A stretch of DNA of 64,000 nt from Thermoproteus sp. UBA157. GTDB taxonomy: Archaea; Thermoproteota; Thermoprotei; Thermoproteales; Thermoproteaceae. Below, piece after piece: positions 24,744 through 33,612 of this stretch (positions are counted from its first letter, which is position 1; the number at the start of each line of letters is the position of its first letter). Position numbers and translations under genes: made by a program. Location of the stretch: positions 95,536 to 159,535 of the forward strand of contig DANS01000018.1 in NCBI GenBank assembly GCA_002497345.1, read 5' to 3'. A model generated the notes under the pieces. The model made no database searches, had not been told where the DNA came from, and was given only the letters and a program-made list of their open reading frames with translations.

Positions 24744-25718
24744 ATGAAGGTGGTAGTTGTCGGTTGCCGGGGGTGGGGACAAGTACATCTACGCGCCTTG
24801 AGCCAGCTAGGCTTAGATCTAGAAATAGTGGAGAGGAACAAGGAAGCGGCGAGGACTTGCATTGAGAAATATGGCGTTAAGAAAGTCCACGAGGATTACT
24901 CCTCGGCGCTCTCCTCGGACGCCGACATAGTCGATCTCGTCGTGCCCCACCACCTTCACAAGGATATGACGCTGGCAGCTCTCAAGGCTGGTAAACACGT
25001 GTTGGTCGAGAAGCCGATCGCGAGGAACGAAAAGGAGGCGCTGGACATGATAAACGCGGCCAAGGCGGCTCGCAAGAAACTGATGGTGACGGATCAGTTT
25101 CACTTTGACCCTGCGGTCAAGGCTGTGATGGGGTTGATTAGGGAGGGTCGGCTGGGCAGAGTCCACACGATCATAGTGAGATCTCAAGTATTGGGAAGGC
25201 CTAGAGATTGGCGCACTAGGCTCGAGGAGATGGGCGGAGGCGCCCTCATCGACGGAGGAGTCCACTTCGTTAACACTCTGCTGAACTTCGGAGGCGAATA
25301 CGTGGAGGTCAAGGCATATGCATATAGGGCGTTCGTGCAAATGGAGGGAGACGACACATCGATGGCCTTGTTCAAGTTCAAGTCGGGGGCCTACGGCCTC
25401 TTCTTCTACAGTTGGGCATATCCCAACCCGCCCCTCCTCCCCTCCTACGAGGTCGTGGGCGATGCCGGCGTCGTGGTGGAGGATCTTGAGACCAAGAGGA
25501 AGACGTGGGCTCCGCCTAGATATAGGGTCTACGGCGACCCCGTGCTGAACGGCCAGAAGTTGGATATACCCGACGTCGACGTCTTCGCTGAGATGTTCAA
25601 AGGGTTTATCGAGGCCGTAGAGGAGGACCTCGAGGTGCCTTATCCGCCTGAGCTAGCCCTGAGGGATCTAAAGGGCGTTTTAGATATATACAGAGCCGCC
25701 GGAGTCCCGTGGGTTTAA
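24744..25718 (+). CDS. Gfo/Idh/MocA family oxidoreductase
   Basis: The 324-residue protein has an N-terminal Rossmann domain (KVVVVGCRGWGQVHLRALSQLGL), VPHHLHKDMTLAALKAGKHVLVEKPIARNEKEA with the EKP catalytic Lys region, and a C-terminal alpha/beta domain with GGGALIDGGVHFVNTLLNFGG. It likely oxidises or reduces a sugar, inositol or related polyol with NAD(P). It starts 4 bp after the aminotransferase stop, so they are co-transcribed. Substrate unknown. Confidence 0.8.
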   Translation: MKVVVVGCRGWGQVHLRALSQLGLDLEIVERNKEAARTCIEKYGVKKVHEDYSSALSSDADIVDLVVPHHLHKDMTLAALKAGKHVLVEKPIARNEKEALDMINAAKAARKKLMVTDQFHFDPAVKAVMGLIREGRLGRVHTIIVRSQVLGRPRDWRTRLEEMGGGALIDGGVHFVNTLLNFGGEYVEVKAYAYRAFVQMEGDDTSMALFKFKSGAYGLFFYSWAYPNPPLLPSYEVVGDAGVVVEDLETKRKTWAPPRYRVYGDPVLNGQKLDIPDVDVFAEMFKGFIEAVEEDLEVPYPPELALRDLKGVLDIYRAAGVPWV

Positions 25719-25931
25719 ACCATCAATAGCCGCGAAGCCTAGAGGCGAGAACGGATGCCTATTCCCCTAAAGGCCGCCGGCTATGGTAAGCGCCGACGCG
25801 TTCGCCACAAAGGATCCCAAGACCGCGCCTAACAAGATGCTCCTTCAGCGATCCGTGCAAGTTCTCGGGTATCTGGCTTTAAAACTTAAAGGCGTGCCGT
25901 GGCTTAGAGAAAGGCTAAATTCACATCCACC
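25719..25931. other. 213-bp intergenic region with short inverted repeat
   Basis: Between the oxidoreductase and thiI. It contains ATAGCCG (25726-25732) and CGGCTAT (25777-25783), a 7-bp inverted repeat with a 44-bp spacer, and a TTTAAAACTTAAA box near 25878-25890. On the minus strand a short hydrophobic frame can be read only with a frame change. No tRNA or known guide RNA was recognised. Confidence 0.3.
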
Positions 25932-27353
25932 TTGGTTCGCGTGGTTGTTATAATCAGATACGCCGAGCTGGCGATAAAAAGAGGGAAGACGAGGAGGGAG
26001 ATGGAGGCATTATTGATCGCATCGGTGAGAGAGGCCGCCGCTAACTGCGGGGGGCTCAAGTTCAGAGTAGAGCCGGGCCGCATCTTCGTGTATTCCAACA
26101 ACGATAGGTGTATCGCCGAAGCCGCCACCCGGGTATTCGGCGTGAGGTCAGCGAGCCCTGCGGTCGAGGATACCTTCAATTCTCTGGAGGACCTCGCAGC
26201 CAGAGTCGCCGAACATTGGAGGGACCTCGTCGGCGGGAGGACCTTCGCCGTGAGGGCTCACAGAGTCGGCGCTCACAGCTTCACGTCGAGAGATGTAGCA
26301 GCTAAGCTCGGCGAGTTGCTGGTGAAGGCGGGCGGGAGGGTTGACCTCGAGAACCCTCAAGTCGAGATCTTCGTCGAAGTAAGGGGTGATAAGGTCTACT
26401 CCTACACGGAGATCTACGAGGGACCCGGCGGACTTCCCCTGGGCTCCGAGGGGAAGGTCCTAGCCCTCGTATCAGGCGGCATAGACTCCCCCGTGGCAGC
26501 TTGGTACATGATGCGCAGAGGCGCCTATGTCGATGTGCTGTACTGTAATTTGGGAGGCGTCTTGACGGAAGCAGCTGCCTTGAGGGTCGTGGACAAGTTA
26601 CTGGAATGGGCTCACGGCTACGACGCCAAGGTGCTCGTGGCCGACTGCGCCCCCATAGCCGACGCGATACGCCGAGGCGTGGACCACCACCTCTGGTCGA
26701 TCGCCTTCAAGCGCGCGTTGTATAAGCTGGCCGAGAGGGCCGCCAAGCTCGTGAGGGCAGAGGCCATCGCGACAGGCGAGTCCTTGGGCCAAGTCTCCTC
26801 GCAGACGCTCCAAGCGCTGGCTGCAGTCGAAAGGGGAATCGACTTGCCGGTGTTTAGGCCGTTGATAGGGCTGGACAAGGAAGACATAGTGCGTATAGCT
26901 CAGAAGATAGGGACATACGATCTCTCCGTGATGGTTCCCGAGTACTGCGGGATATTCTCTAAGGAGCCGAGAAGGTGGGCCTCCAAGGCGGAAATAGAAA
27001 TGATAGACTTATACGTACACGACGCCGTTGAAGAAGCCCTAGCCACTATTAAAATTATCAAGAAGAGCGAGCTAAAATCGGCCATAGCCTCGATATCGTC
27101 CGCCGCGAGCGATCTGGTGATAGATAAAGTGCCCGAGGGCGCGATACTCGTGGATTTGAGGGACCAGAAGTCCTACGCCAAGTGGCATCTACCCGGCGCA
27201 ATAAGAGTCGAGCTGGATAAGGTATTCGATTTCGTTGAGAAACACGGCAAGGACAAGGTCTACGTCTTCTACTGCCACGAAGGGGCTTTGAGCGCAGACG
27301 TGGCAGAACGTCTTAGGAGATCTGGCTACAAGTCATATAGTCTAAAATTATAA
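25932..27353 (+). CDS. thiI: tRNA 4-thiouridine synthetase ThiI with rhodanese domain
   Basis: The 473-residue protein has an N-terminal ferredoxin-like/THUMP region (1-165), the PP-loop ATPase (ALVSGGIDSPVAAW, motif 181-187), the conserved VPEYCGIFSKEP Cys and a C-terminal rhodanese domain (about 375-473) with active Cys448 (VFYCHEGALSA). It adenylates U8 of tRNA and inserts sulfur; the rhodanese Cys carries the persulfide. Many archaeal ThiI proteins lack this last domain. The frame starts at TTG 25932; GTG 25941 is an equally good start. Confidence 0.85.
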   Translation: MVRVVVIIRYAELAIKRGKTRREMEALLIASVREAAANCGGLKFRVEPGRIFVYSNNDRCIAEAATRVFGVRSASPAVEDTFNSLEDLAARVAEHWRDLVGGRTFAVRAHRVGAHSFTSRDVAAKLGELLVKAGGRVDLENPQVEIFVEVRGDKVYSYTEIYEGPGGLPLGSEGKVLALVSGGIDSPVAAWYMMRRGAYVDVLYCNLGGVLTEAAALRVVDKLLEWAHGYDAKVLVADCAPIADAIRRGVDHHLWSIAFKRALYKLAERAAKLVRAEAIATGESLGQVSSQTLQALAAVERGIDLPVFRPLIGLDKEDIVRIAQKIGTYDLSVMVPEYCGIFSKEPRRWASKAEIEMIDLYVHDAVEEALATIKIIKKSELKSAIASISSAASDLVIDKVPEGAILVDLRDQKSYAKWHLPGAIRVELDKVFDFVEKHGKDKVYVFYCHEGALSADVAERLRRSGYKSYSLKL

Positions 27354-27425
27354 TGATAGATTATTTATTAATGTAATATTAAAATAATTACGTATAAGCT
27401 ACACATACCTAGCTAGTTATATATA

Positions 27426-27445
27426 ATTACATGAGGAAATGTAAT
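27426..27445. promoter_or_regulatory. second copy of the 20-bp palindromic operator
   Basis: ATTACAT-GAGGAA-ATGTAAT has the same arms and spacing as the palindrome at 6173-6192. It lies just upstream of the weak TATA-like CTTTTTAGGTTAAAA (about 27449-27463) of the DUF981 gene. An everted relative, ATGTAAT at 27371-27377 and ATTACGT about 10 bp on, lies 50 bp further upstream. Confidence 0.55.
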
Positions 27446-27477
27446 AAGGCTTTTTAGGTTAAAACATACGCACGCAT

Positions 27478-28107
27478 ATGCCGCTGTTCCAGGATCCGTT
27501 AGATCTGTGGCTCGACGTATTGGGCACAACTCTGCTCGCAACCGCATATTGGCTGTGCCTCAACTTTGCCTCAAAGGCGCCTATAGGCGCAAAGCAAGCC
27601 TTCAATAAATCCTTCGGCTATTTCTACATAGCCTTGGGCATCTACGCGTTGGCATCGGGCTTGTGGGCCACGGCCACGTGGCCGTTCCCGAGCTCCTACA
27701 ACTTGGTATTCTCGGACTCGTGGCCTCTTTTCGGCATCTCCTTGTTGATTCTAGGTTTGGCCAACATCAAGGCCGAGGTTGCTGGAGAGGAGGGCGTACA
27801 TTATGTGCGGGGCGCCCTTGCGGGCGTGGCGGCCTTGTCCCTAGTGCCGTTTGTATACGCGTTCGACATCTGGAGCTACGGACTAACGAACGAGCCGGCA
27901 TTAGCCGGCTTGTTGTTCTTTGCGATAGGCCTAGCCGGCTTGTTGAGCCCGTTGTTGACCCACAAGAAGGCGGCCAAGGGCATAGCGTACTTGCTAATGT
28001 TGTTGCTGGTCGTAGCCGGCTTGATCTCGCTACTGATAGGCGTCGAGGCCATCTTCGCGCACACGAAGGCTTGGTGGAGCTGGACGCCTTGGTACGGAGC
28101 ACACTAA
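27478..28107 (+). CDS. DUF981-like polytopic membrane protein
   Basis: The 209-residue protein has about six hydrophobic helices (WLDVLGTTLLATAYWLCL, SFGYFYIALGIYALASGLW, LFGISLLILGLANI, ALAGVAALSLVPFVYAF, ALAGLLFFAIGLAGLLSPLL, LLMLLLVVAGLISLLIGVEAI) with short loops and two aromatic ends. This matches the archaeal DUF981 family, of unknown function. It is monocistronic, and its promoter carries the same palindrome as tusA/dsrE, suggesting a sulfur- or redox-linked membrane role (inference). Confidence 0.65.
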   Translation: MPLFQDPLDLWLDVLGTTLLATAYWLCLNFASKAPIGAKQAFNKSFGYFYIALGIYALASGLWATATWPFPSSYNLVFSDSWPLFGISLLILGLANIKAEVAGEEGVHYVRGALAGVAALSLVPFVYAFDIWSYGLTNEPALAGLLFFAIGLAGLLSPLLTHKKAAKGIAYLLMLLLVVAGLISLLIGVEAIFAHTKAWWSWTPWYGAH

Positions 28108-28138
28108 CGGGCTAGGTTTTTCGCTAATACCGAAGTCG

Positions 28139-29371
28139 TTATTCTACATCGAGCACGTCCAGCTCCACCACCTCCAGCGAGGTCCCCAACGTCTCGGCAA
28201 TGCTCGGTTGCGTGCGCCCGCCATCTCCGTTGATGAACTCCTTCACATATAGGCCTCCTTGACATCTGATGAAAAGCTCCAGGACCCGCTCGGAGACCAA
28301 GCGCGCCTCAACGTTGTAGACCATCCTCCTCCTCTTTGCTCTGGGGTTTAGCCTCTTTATCCTCCTTGGTGTTCTCTGCACGACAACAGCGCCTTCGAGC
28401 GCTTTGAGCTTGGCCAAGTCGTCGCCCGACAAAGGCCTATCGGATAACGCCAGTGCTCTGTAGAGCTTTATGCTGGTTTTAGCCTTGGCCTTCAGCTCCC
28501 TTACGTCGTTCCTCGTGCCGTAGCTGAGCCGCGATACGATAACCCCATCGACGGCTAGTCCAGAGAGATCTCCCTTGTACTTATCGGGCTCCTTTATCTC
28601 GATCACCATGGGCCTCCCGTTGCCCAACATCCTAACGTCGACGTCCTCCCGCCCTGCGGCGTGGAACACGAGCGATCTGCCGCCGAATCTGGCCCTTATA
28701 GGATCCAAGAGCTCCTCCACAACTCTGGCGGCTCCGGGCACCAGCCTCCCCTGCGATACGACGCGGCTGAGCTTCAGATAACGGCCTATCAGGAGGAGAG
28801 GATTGCGGGAGACCTTGACCGATCCGTCGGCCAAGTTAACCGTCGCCACCACGTCGGGCCTCTCCTTGTTGACGGGCTTCTTGAGAGCCTCGCCGACAAG
28901 CCTACCTATTCTCCTATTGATTTCGTGCTTGATGGACTCGCCTGTTTGAATGCCGAATTTGGCCATCACCTCCCTCTCCCTCTCGAGGACGTCCTTTGGT
29001 ATCACCGAGCCCACTTGGAACGTGTTGAAGTCTATGGGCTGGAGGGCCTTGACGACGCCCTCGGCGTACTTCTCCACGTCTTTCAACAAGCCTCTGCACA
29101 CGTAACAAGGCGCTTCCTCGACCTTGATCCCGTTCGCCGCGAGGAACCTCCGAGTCGGCGCGTGCACTCTGGCCAAGGCCTTGAGGTCCTCTGATACGTC
29201 AACGCCGTTTCTGTAGTCGTAGACCAGCCTCATGTGGAGCAGGGTCTTAATGGCGTACCCCCTCTCGGCGTTTTCTATGCCGTATCCCATCGAGGCGAAG
29301 AGCCTGCCCAAGCAAAAGTCGCAGAGCGGATAAGCGCGTAGTATCTCCCTAGCCTTCTCGACTGGGTCCAC
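28139..29371 (-). CDS. pus10: tRNA pseudouridine synthase Pus10
   Basis: The 410-residue protein is archaeal Pus10: N-terminal zinc-binding pairs CDFC and CYVC in a THUMP-like domain, then the catalytic domain with LVFHAAGREDVDVRMLGNGRPMVIEI (catalytic Asp in REDVD) and the C-terminal TPRRIKRLNPRAKRRRMVYNVEA and CQGGLYVKEFINGDGGRTQPS blocks. It makes pseudouridine 54 (and 55) in the tRNA T-loop. GTG start; it follows trmY by 19 bp, which encodes the enzyme acting next on Psi54. Confidence 0.9.
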   Translation of the reverse strand: MDPVEKAREILRAYPLCDFCLGRLFASMGYGIENAERGYAIKTLLHMRLVYDYRNGVDVSEDLKALARVHAPTRRFLAANGIKVEEAPCYVCRGLLKDVEKYAEGVVKALQPIDFNTFQVGSVIPKDVLEREREVMAKFGIQTGESIKHEINRRIGRLVGEALKKPVNKERPDVVATVNLADGSVKVSRNPLLLIGRYLKLSRVVSQGRLVPGAARVVEELLDPIRARFGGRSLVFHAAGREDVDVRMLGNGRPMVIEIKEPDKYKGDLSGLAVDGVIVSRLSYGTRNDVRELKAKAKTSIKLYRALALSDRPLSGDDLAKLKALEGAVVVQRTPRRIKRLNPRAKRRRMVYNVEARLVSERVLELFIRCQGGLYVKEFINGDGGRTQPSIAETLGTSLEVVELDVLDVE

Positions 29372-29390
29372 GTCGCGGCCATCGCAGAGC

Positions 29391-29870
29391 TTATAAAGCT
29401 CTCCGCCGTCGTAGCTCGCGATCGGCCTCTATGTTGATCACGGCGAATTGGTGGTGGGGCTCCATGTCGTTTAGGCCAGCGCCGCAGTCCGCCTCGAGCC
29501 TCGTCGGCTCTAAATAGGCGATGTATGTGAAGTCCTCCGGGGGTTTACAAACTCCACGACCGCCGTCTATCAAAGGCCTCCTCGCGAGCTCCTCCAGCTT
29601 CACCCCCCTAATCAGCTTAACTCCGGGATGGCGGGCCCCCCTTAAGCCCTTCCTCAACAACCCAGTAGACGACTCCTCGTCGGGAAACAGAGCCTTGATG
29701 GCGCTTCCCAGCACCCTTAAGGCCAAGCCCATATCGACGAAATAGGCCACGAATTCGGCGTCTTTCCTTATGCCGTTGGAGATCAGCAGAGCTGCCACGA
29801 GGGCCTTGCCGTGGACGTAGGGCCTTTCCTCGAACGCCCTAGATGAGGTTACCAGCAAGAAACGCCTCAT
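29391..29870 (-). CDS. trmY: tRNA (pseudouridine-54 N1) methyltransferase TrmY
   Basis: The 159-residue protein resembles TrmY, a SPOUT methyltransferase: LLVTSSRAFEERPY at the N-terminus, LLISNGIRKDAEFVAYFVDMG, and LFPDEESSTGLLRKGLRGA, which matches the conserved PDERST..IRKAL block. It makes m1Psi54 from the pseudouridine formed by Pus10, whose gene is directly downstream. The ATG overlaps the srp54 stop as ATGA. The tail is short and Arg-rich. Confidence 0.75.
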   Translation of the reverse strand: MRRFLLVTSSRAFEERPYVHGKALVAALLISNGIRKDAEFVAYFVDMGLALRVLGSAIKALFPDEESSTGLLRKGLRGARHPGVKLIRGVKLEELARRPLIDGGRGVCKPPEDFTYIAYLEPTRLEADCGAGLNDMEPHHQFAVINIEADRELRRRRAL

Positions 29871-31180
29871 TGAATGCGCATGTTCCGTGCCCCGAGCCTG
29901 TACTGGCGCCTCAACATCTTCGTCATCTTCCTCATGGACTCGTACACCCTCAACATGTCCTTGACGTCTTTAGGGGTTACGCCGGCGCCCAAGGCTATGC
30001 GCCTGATCCTAGAGGCGTTGAGTATGCTGGGATCTTTCAGCTCCTCCACGGTCATGGAGCTGAGGATGGCGCGCCACTTCTTTAAGTTCTTCTGCGATAG
30101 CTCTATCTGTTCCTCGTTTATTTTGGAGGCGAGCGTGCCGGGGAGCAGCTCGAGCACCTTGCTGAGAGGCCCCAGCTTCAGCAACGCGTCTATTTGTTTC
30201 TTGAAAGTCAACAAGTCCATGCGGCCGCTCTCCATCTCCTCCAAGACCTCCTCCTCCTCGAGGACGGCCTTGATGCGCTCCACCAAGGCCTCCAGATCGC
30301 CCATGCCTAACACCCTCGCCGCGAACTTCCTGGGGCTGAACGGCTCGATCTCGTCGATCCCCTCGCCGACGCCGATGAACTTCACCCTAGCCCCCGTCTT
30401 GGCTATTGCGGCGAGCGCCCCTCCGCCTCTAGCGGTGCTGTCCATCTTCGTTATCGCGACGCTGTGTATGGGCACATATTTCATGAACGCCTCAGCTTGG
30501 GCTGCGGCTTGGCGGCCCACAGTTGCGTCGACGACGAGCACGACCTCGTCGGGCTTCACGGCCTCGTAGATAGCCTTGACCTCTCGCAACAACGCCTCCT
30601 CGTTTCTGTGGCGGCCCGCCGTGTCTATTATTATCAAGTCGGCGCCCTTCAGCCGCTCCAAGCCCCGTCTGGCTATCTCCACGGCGTCTTTCCCCTCCCT
30701 TTCGCCGTAGAACTGGGCCCCGATTTTTTCCGAAAGTTGCTTGAGCTGGTCGTAAGCCGCCGGCCTGATTGTGTCGGTCTCGATAAGACCCACCCTAGTT
30801 CCGCGTTTCATGTAGAAGAGGGCTATCTTGGCGGCCGTCGTCGTCTTGCCGCTGCCCTCAACGCCGAGCAACATCACTACGTAAGGCCTTTTGGGAAGCC
30901 GCAAGTCCGGCTCGGCCTCGCCTCCCAACAGCTTCACAAGCTCTTGATATATCACATAAACGAGGAAGTCCTTAAGGGGTATCCCCGGCGGGGGCCTCTC
31001 CTCCCTTATTCTCTTAATCGCCGATTCGCTGAACGATTTGACGAGATCTAGGGGCACATCGGCCTTCAGCAACGACCTCTGGAGCTCGCGCGAGATCTCC
31101 GAAAGCGTCTGCTCGTCGATGTAGTCGACGCCTTTTATCTTCTCCACGATTTTCGAAAACACCTCGACTAACGGACGCAC
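29867..31180 (-). CDS. srp54: signal recognition particle GTPase SRP54
   Basis: The 437-residue protein has the SRP54 N domain (LLKADVPLDLVKSF), the G domain (LLGVEGSGKTTTAAKIALFY, DTIRPAAYDQLKQL, DTAGRH, TKMDSTARGGGALA, GVGEGIDEIEPFSPRKFAARVLGMGDLEAL) and the Met-rich M domain (AILSSMTVEEL, RRIALGAGVTPKDVKDMLRVYESMRKMTKML). It binds 7S RNA and signal peptides. GTG 31180 is chosen: it fits family length and lies about 23 bp from a TTTTATAATAA box at 31197-31208 that overlaps the end of the upstream permease gene. Confidence 0.9.
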   Translation of the reverse strand: MRPLVEVFSKIVEKIKGVDYIDEQTLSEISRELQRSLLKADVPLDLVKSFSESAIKRIREERPPPGIPLKDFLVYVIYQELVKLLGGEAEPDLRLPKRPYVVMLLGVEGSGKTTTAAKIALFYMKRGTRVGLIETDTIRPAAYDQLKQLSEKIGAQFYGEREGKDAVEIARRGLERLKGADLIIIDTAGRHRNEEALLREVKAIYEAVKPDEVVLVVDATVGRQAAAQAEAFMKYVPIHSVAITKMDSTARGGGALAAIAKTGARVKFIGVGEGIDEIEPFSPRKFAARVLGMGDLEALVERIKAVLEEEEVLEEMESGRMDLLTFKKQIDALLKLGPLSKVLELLPGTLASKINEEQIELSQKNLKKWRAILSSMTVEELKDPSILNASRIRRIALGAGVTPKDVKDMLRVYESMRKMTKMLRRQYRLGARNMRIQ

Positions 31181-31206
31181 GAAGTTGTCGATCCTTATTA
31201 TAAAAG

Positions 31207-31962
31207 CTATTTCCCGAGCAGAATCAAGGTTGCCTGCGCCAAGAATAACGCCAAGAGGATGGAGGTCAAGGCCTTCATGAAATCCCATATCTTGACGATT
31301 CTCACCCTCCGCGAGGCGGCCGTGCCAAGTAGAGTGCTGTACACCAATAACGTAAACGACATGGGCACCTTAAACGCCGTGCCAACAATTGCTAATAAAG
31401 ATGCCGATGCGCTGGCCGACACCGCGCCGCTGAACGAGAAGGCGTATAGCCTTATTATCCATCTGGAGAAGCCCAGCCCCAGGTAGTTGCCCAGAACTAT
31501 AGGCACTATTACGTATACATCCTTGGCGATCACCGCGATGTTGTTTACGCCGAACATGAACGTGTTAGCGATCAACATAACATACCCCGTTACGATAGAT
31601 GGCTTCATGGCCCTTCCCGCCAAATAGCCGAGCCCGAAGGCCAAGACGGGAGTTCCGAACCACAAGGCGATCGATTCAACGGTTAAGCCCTTCAGCGTAT
31701 ATAGGAAGATGGAAATCGGCAAGGATATCTTAATCGAGGTGAAGGCGGCGTAGAAGACCAGAGCTGCTAAGTACTCGGACTGGCCGAATTTCAACGGAGA
31801 CATGGGCGATAGGAGGGTCCCTGCTATTTCCGAAATGGTTGCGATTATCAACGTCCTTCTAGGCGTCATGCCTCCCCACGCCAGGGGTCCCAGGACCACC
31901 AAGGCGTTGTTGTACACGAGCGCGAAGACCAAGGCCAGCGCCAGTAACTCGTCTATGTACAT
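31207..31962 (-). CDS. polytopic membrane protein, distantly PiT-like
   Basis: The 251-residue protein has about seven to eight hydrophobic segments. Two regions (YNNALVVLGPLAWGGMTPRRTLIIATISEIAGTLLSP and VNNIAVIAKDVYVIVPIVLGNYLGLGFSR) resemble the inverted repeats of the PiT phosphate/sulfate permease family (GANDVANA...), but the key residues are changed and the protein is short. Transport of an anion is only a guess. It lies directly upstream of srp54, which has its own promoter at its 3' end. Confidence 0.5.
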   Translation of the reverse strand: MYIDELLALALVFALVYNNALVVLGPLAWGGMTPRRTLIIATISEIAGTLLSPMSPLKFGQSEYLAALVFYAAFTSIKISLPISIFLYTLKGLTVESIALWFGTPVLAFGLGYLAGRAMKPSIVTGYVMLIANTFMFGVNNIAVIAKDVYVIVPIVLGNYLGLGFSRWIIRLYAFSFSGAVSASASASLLAIVGTAFKVPMSFTLLVYSTLLGTAASRRVRIVKIWDFMKALTSILLALFLAQATLILLGK

Positions 31963-32006
31963 AAGATATCGCCTTGCGATAAATTTTATATAAGTTCATC
32001 TAGCCC

Positions 32007-32675
32007 ATGATGCCTAAGACCAAGGAGGAATTGGCGAGGCTAATCGACCACACCATACTGAACCCGGCAGCTACGCCCAAAGACGTGGAGCGCTATTGCA
32101 GAGAGGTGTTGGAGTACGGCTTCTGGGGGGTGATGGTGAATCCGTTCTACGTGTCGTACGCTAAGGCGATAGTGGGGAATAGAGCTAAGGTCATGTCCGT
32201 TGTGGGATTTCCCTTCGGCGCCACTAAGCCCTCCCTGAAGGCGCAAGAGGCCGAAGCGGCGTTGAACGACGGAGCCGACGAGATAGACATGGTCATGAAC
32301 GTGGGGGCCTTCAAGGCGGGGCTATACGAAATAGTCGCCAGGGAGATCAAGGCCGTGGCGTCGGTGGTCCACGACTACGGGGGCATCCTCAAGGTGATAA
32401 TAGAAACCGGCTATTTAACGCCCGATGAGATAGCGAAGGCATCTCTCCTAGCTGTCGAGTCCGGCGCTGACTTCGTGAAGACGAGCACGGGCTACGGCCC
32501 CCGCGGCGCCACGGTGGAGGATGTAGCTATAATCAGGAAGGCGGTGGGCGATAGAGCCGGCGTTAAGGCCGCCGGCGGCATAAGAACCGCGGAGCAAGCC
32601 ATCGCGATGATAAAAGCGGGCGCAAATAGAATAGGGTCAAGCCACGGCGTTGATATAATCAACACGTTCAAGTAG
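32007..32675 (+). CDS. deoC: deoxyribose-phosphate aldolase
   Basis: The 222-residue TIM-barrel enzyme has IDHTILNPAATPKDVERYC, VVGFPFGATKPSLKAQEAEAALNDGADEIDMVMNVGAFKAG, LKVIIETGYL and the Schiff-base Lys in ADFVKTSTGYGPRGAT, followed by AAGGIRTAEQAIAMIKAGANRIGSSHGVDI. It cleaves 2-deoxyribose-5-phosphate to acetaldehyde and glyceraldehyde-3-phosphate. A TTTTATATAAG box lies about 20 bp upstream of two adjacent ATGs. It ends 8 bp inside the convergent thioesterase gene. Confidence 0.9.
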   Translation: MMPKTKEELARLIDHTILNPAATPKDVERYCREVLEYGFWGVMVNPFYVSYAKAIVGNRAKVMSVVGFPFGATKPSLKAQEAEAALNDGADEIDMVMNVGAFKAGLYEIVAREIKAVASVVHDYGGILKVIIETGYLTPDEIAKASLLAVESGADFVKTSTGYGPRGATVEDVAIIRKAVGDRAGVKAAGGIRTAEQAIAMIKAGANRIGSSHGVDIINTFK

Positions 32676-33612
32676 GTATAGTTGAAACATATGACGGCAT
32701 ATCTTCGCGATATGTTATTGCTTTCAACGCCTTGGCCTCGGCCAAGTTCTCCTCCTTTCTTTTCAACGCGCCGGGATCTTTGACAAGCTCTTGGCCAATC
32801 TGAGTGGGCCTTCCTTGAGTCATGTTAACATATGTAAAATAGCCGCTCGCGACTTCTCTTTTGCCCCTAAGCCCCTTGGCCGTAATTCTGAACGCCACCT
32901 CGAGGCTTGTGCGGCCCACGTAGTCCACGCCTCCTCGTATCTCCACTATATCGCTCACGTATATAGGCCTTCTGAAATTGATGGAGTTCAAGCTCGCGGT
33001 GACGTAGATGCCCGGCTTGTAGTTGAACGCAATTATCGCTCCGATTTGGTCCAAATGGTAGAGCAATCTACCGCCGTACATCAAATCGCCGTATATGGCG
33101 TCTTCGGGCATGACTTGAATATAGCTCACTAACGGGAGATCCTCGGCGAGCGGCTCACGCCTCAGCTCGGGCTCCACTTGCTCGCGCCATTTGGAGAAGT
33201 GCGCGAGTAGCCGCCTCTCCCAATCGCTATGCGCCTCGAGCCCTCTGTTGACGGGCACGGGCCTATCGTCGGGCCCTATCTTCACGAAGATCATGCGAGC
33301 TATCGTCGCCAACGAGAAGCCCTCCTGCCTCTTAACATAGGCCTCAACCAAAGTAGTCATGCTGGATTTTCTGACGTGTACTACCCAAGCCCTCAGCTTG
33401 ACTATATCGCCCATGTGCACCGGAGTCACGAAATGCATACGATCGAGATAGCCGAGCACTACGTTGGATTCGGAGAAGTTCATGGCGGCGATTGTGCCCG
33501 CGTCGACGAGCCATTGTAGCATGTAGCCGCCGTATAAATTGCCCAACGGGTTGATGTAGTGGGGGGCGACCAACCTCACCACTTCCACCCTCGTGTCGGA
33601 TATGGCTGTCAT
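32668..33612 (-). CDS. tandem hotdog-fold acyl-CoA thioesterase
   Basis: The 314-residue protein is a double hotdog thioesterase of the ACOT7/YciA type. The first copy has INPLGNLYGGYMLQWLVDAGTIAAMNF; the second has IYGDLMYGGRLLYHLDQIGAIIAFNY and RRPIYVSDIVEIRGGVDYVGRTSLEVAFRI. The Asn of the first copy and the Asp of both copies at the active-site positions are present. It hydrolyses acyl-CoA esters. It is last of glmS-NTase-thioesterase, joined by ATGA, though the functional link to hexosamine synthesis is unclear. Confidence 0.8.
   Translation of the reverse strand: MTAISDTRVEVVRLVAPHYINPLGNLYGGYMLQWLVDAGTIAAMNFSESNVVLGYLDRMHFVTPVHMGDIVKLRAWVVHVRKSSMTTLVEAYVKRQEGFSLATIARMIFVKIGPDDRPVPVNRGLEAHSDWERRLLAHFSKWREQVEPELRREPLAEDLPLVSYIQVMPEDAIYGDLMYGGRLLYHLDQIGAIIAFNYKPGIYVTASLNSINFRRPIYVSDIVEIRGGVDYVGRTSLEVAFRITAKGLRGKREVASGYFTYVNMTQGRPTQIGQELVKDPGALKRKEENLAEAKALKAITYREDMPSYVSTIPT

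Noticed and set aside
25741..25890. Possible small hydrophobic protein (ILLGAVLGSFVANASALTIAGG) on the minus strand
   Set aside because: It can only be reached by changing frame after an upstream LHGSLKEH stretch and starts without a good codon; random G+C-rich frames often look hydrophobic.
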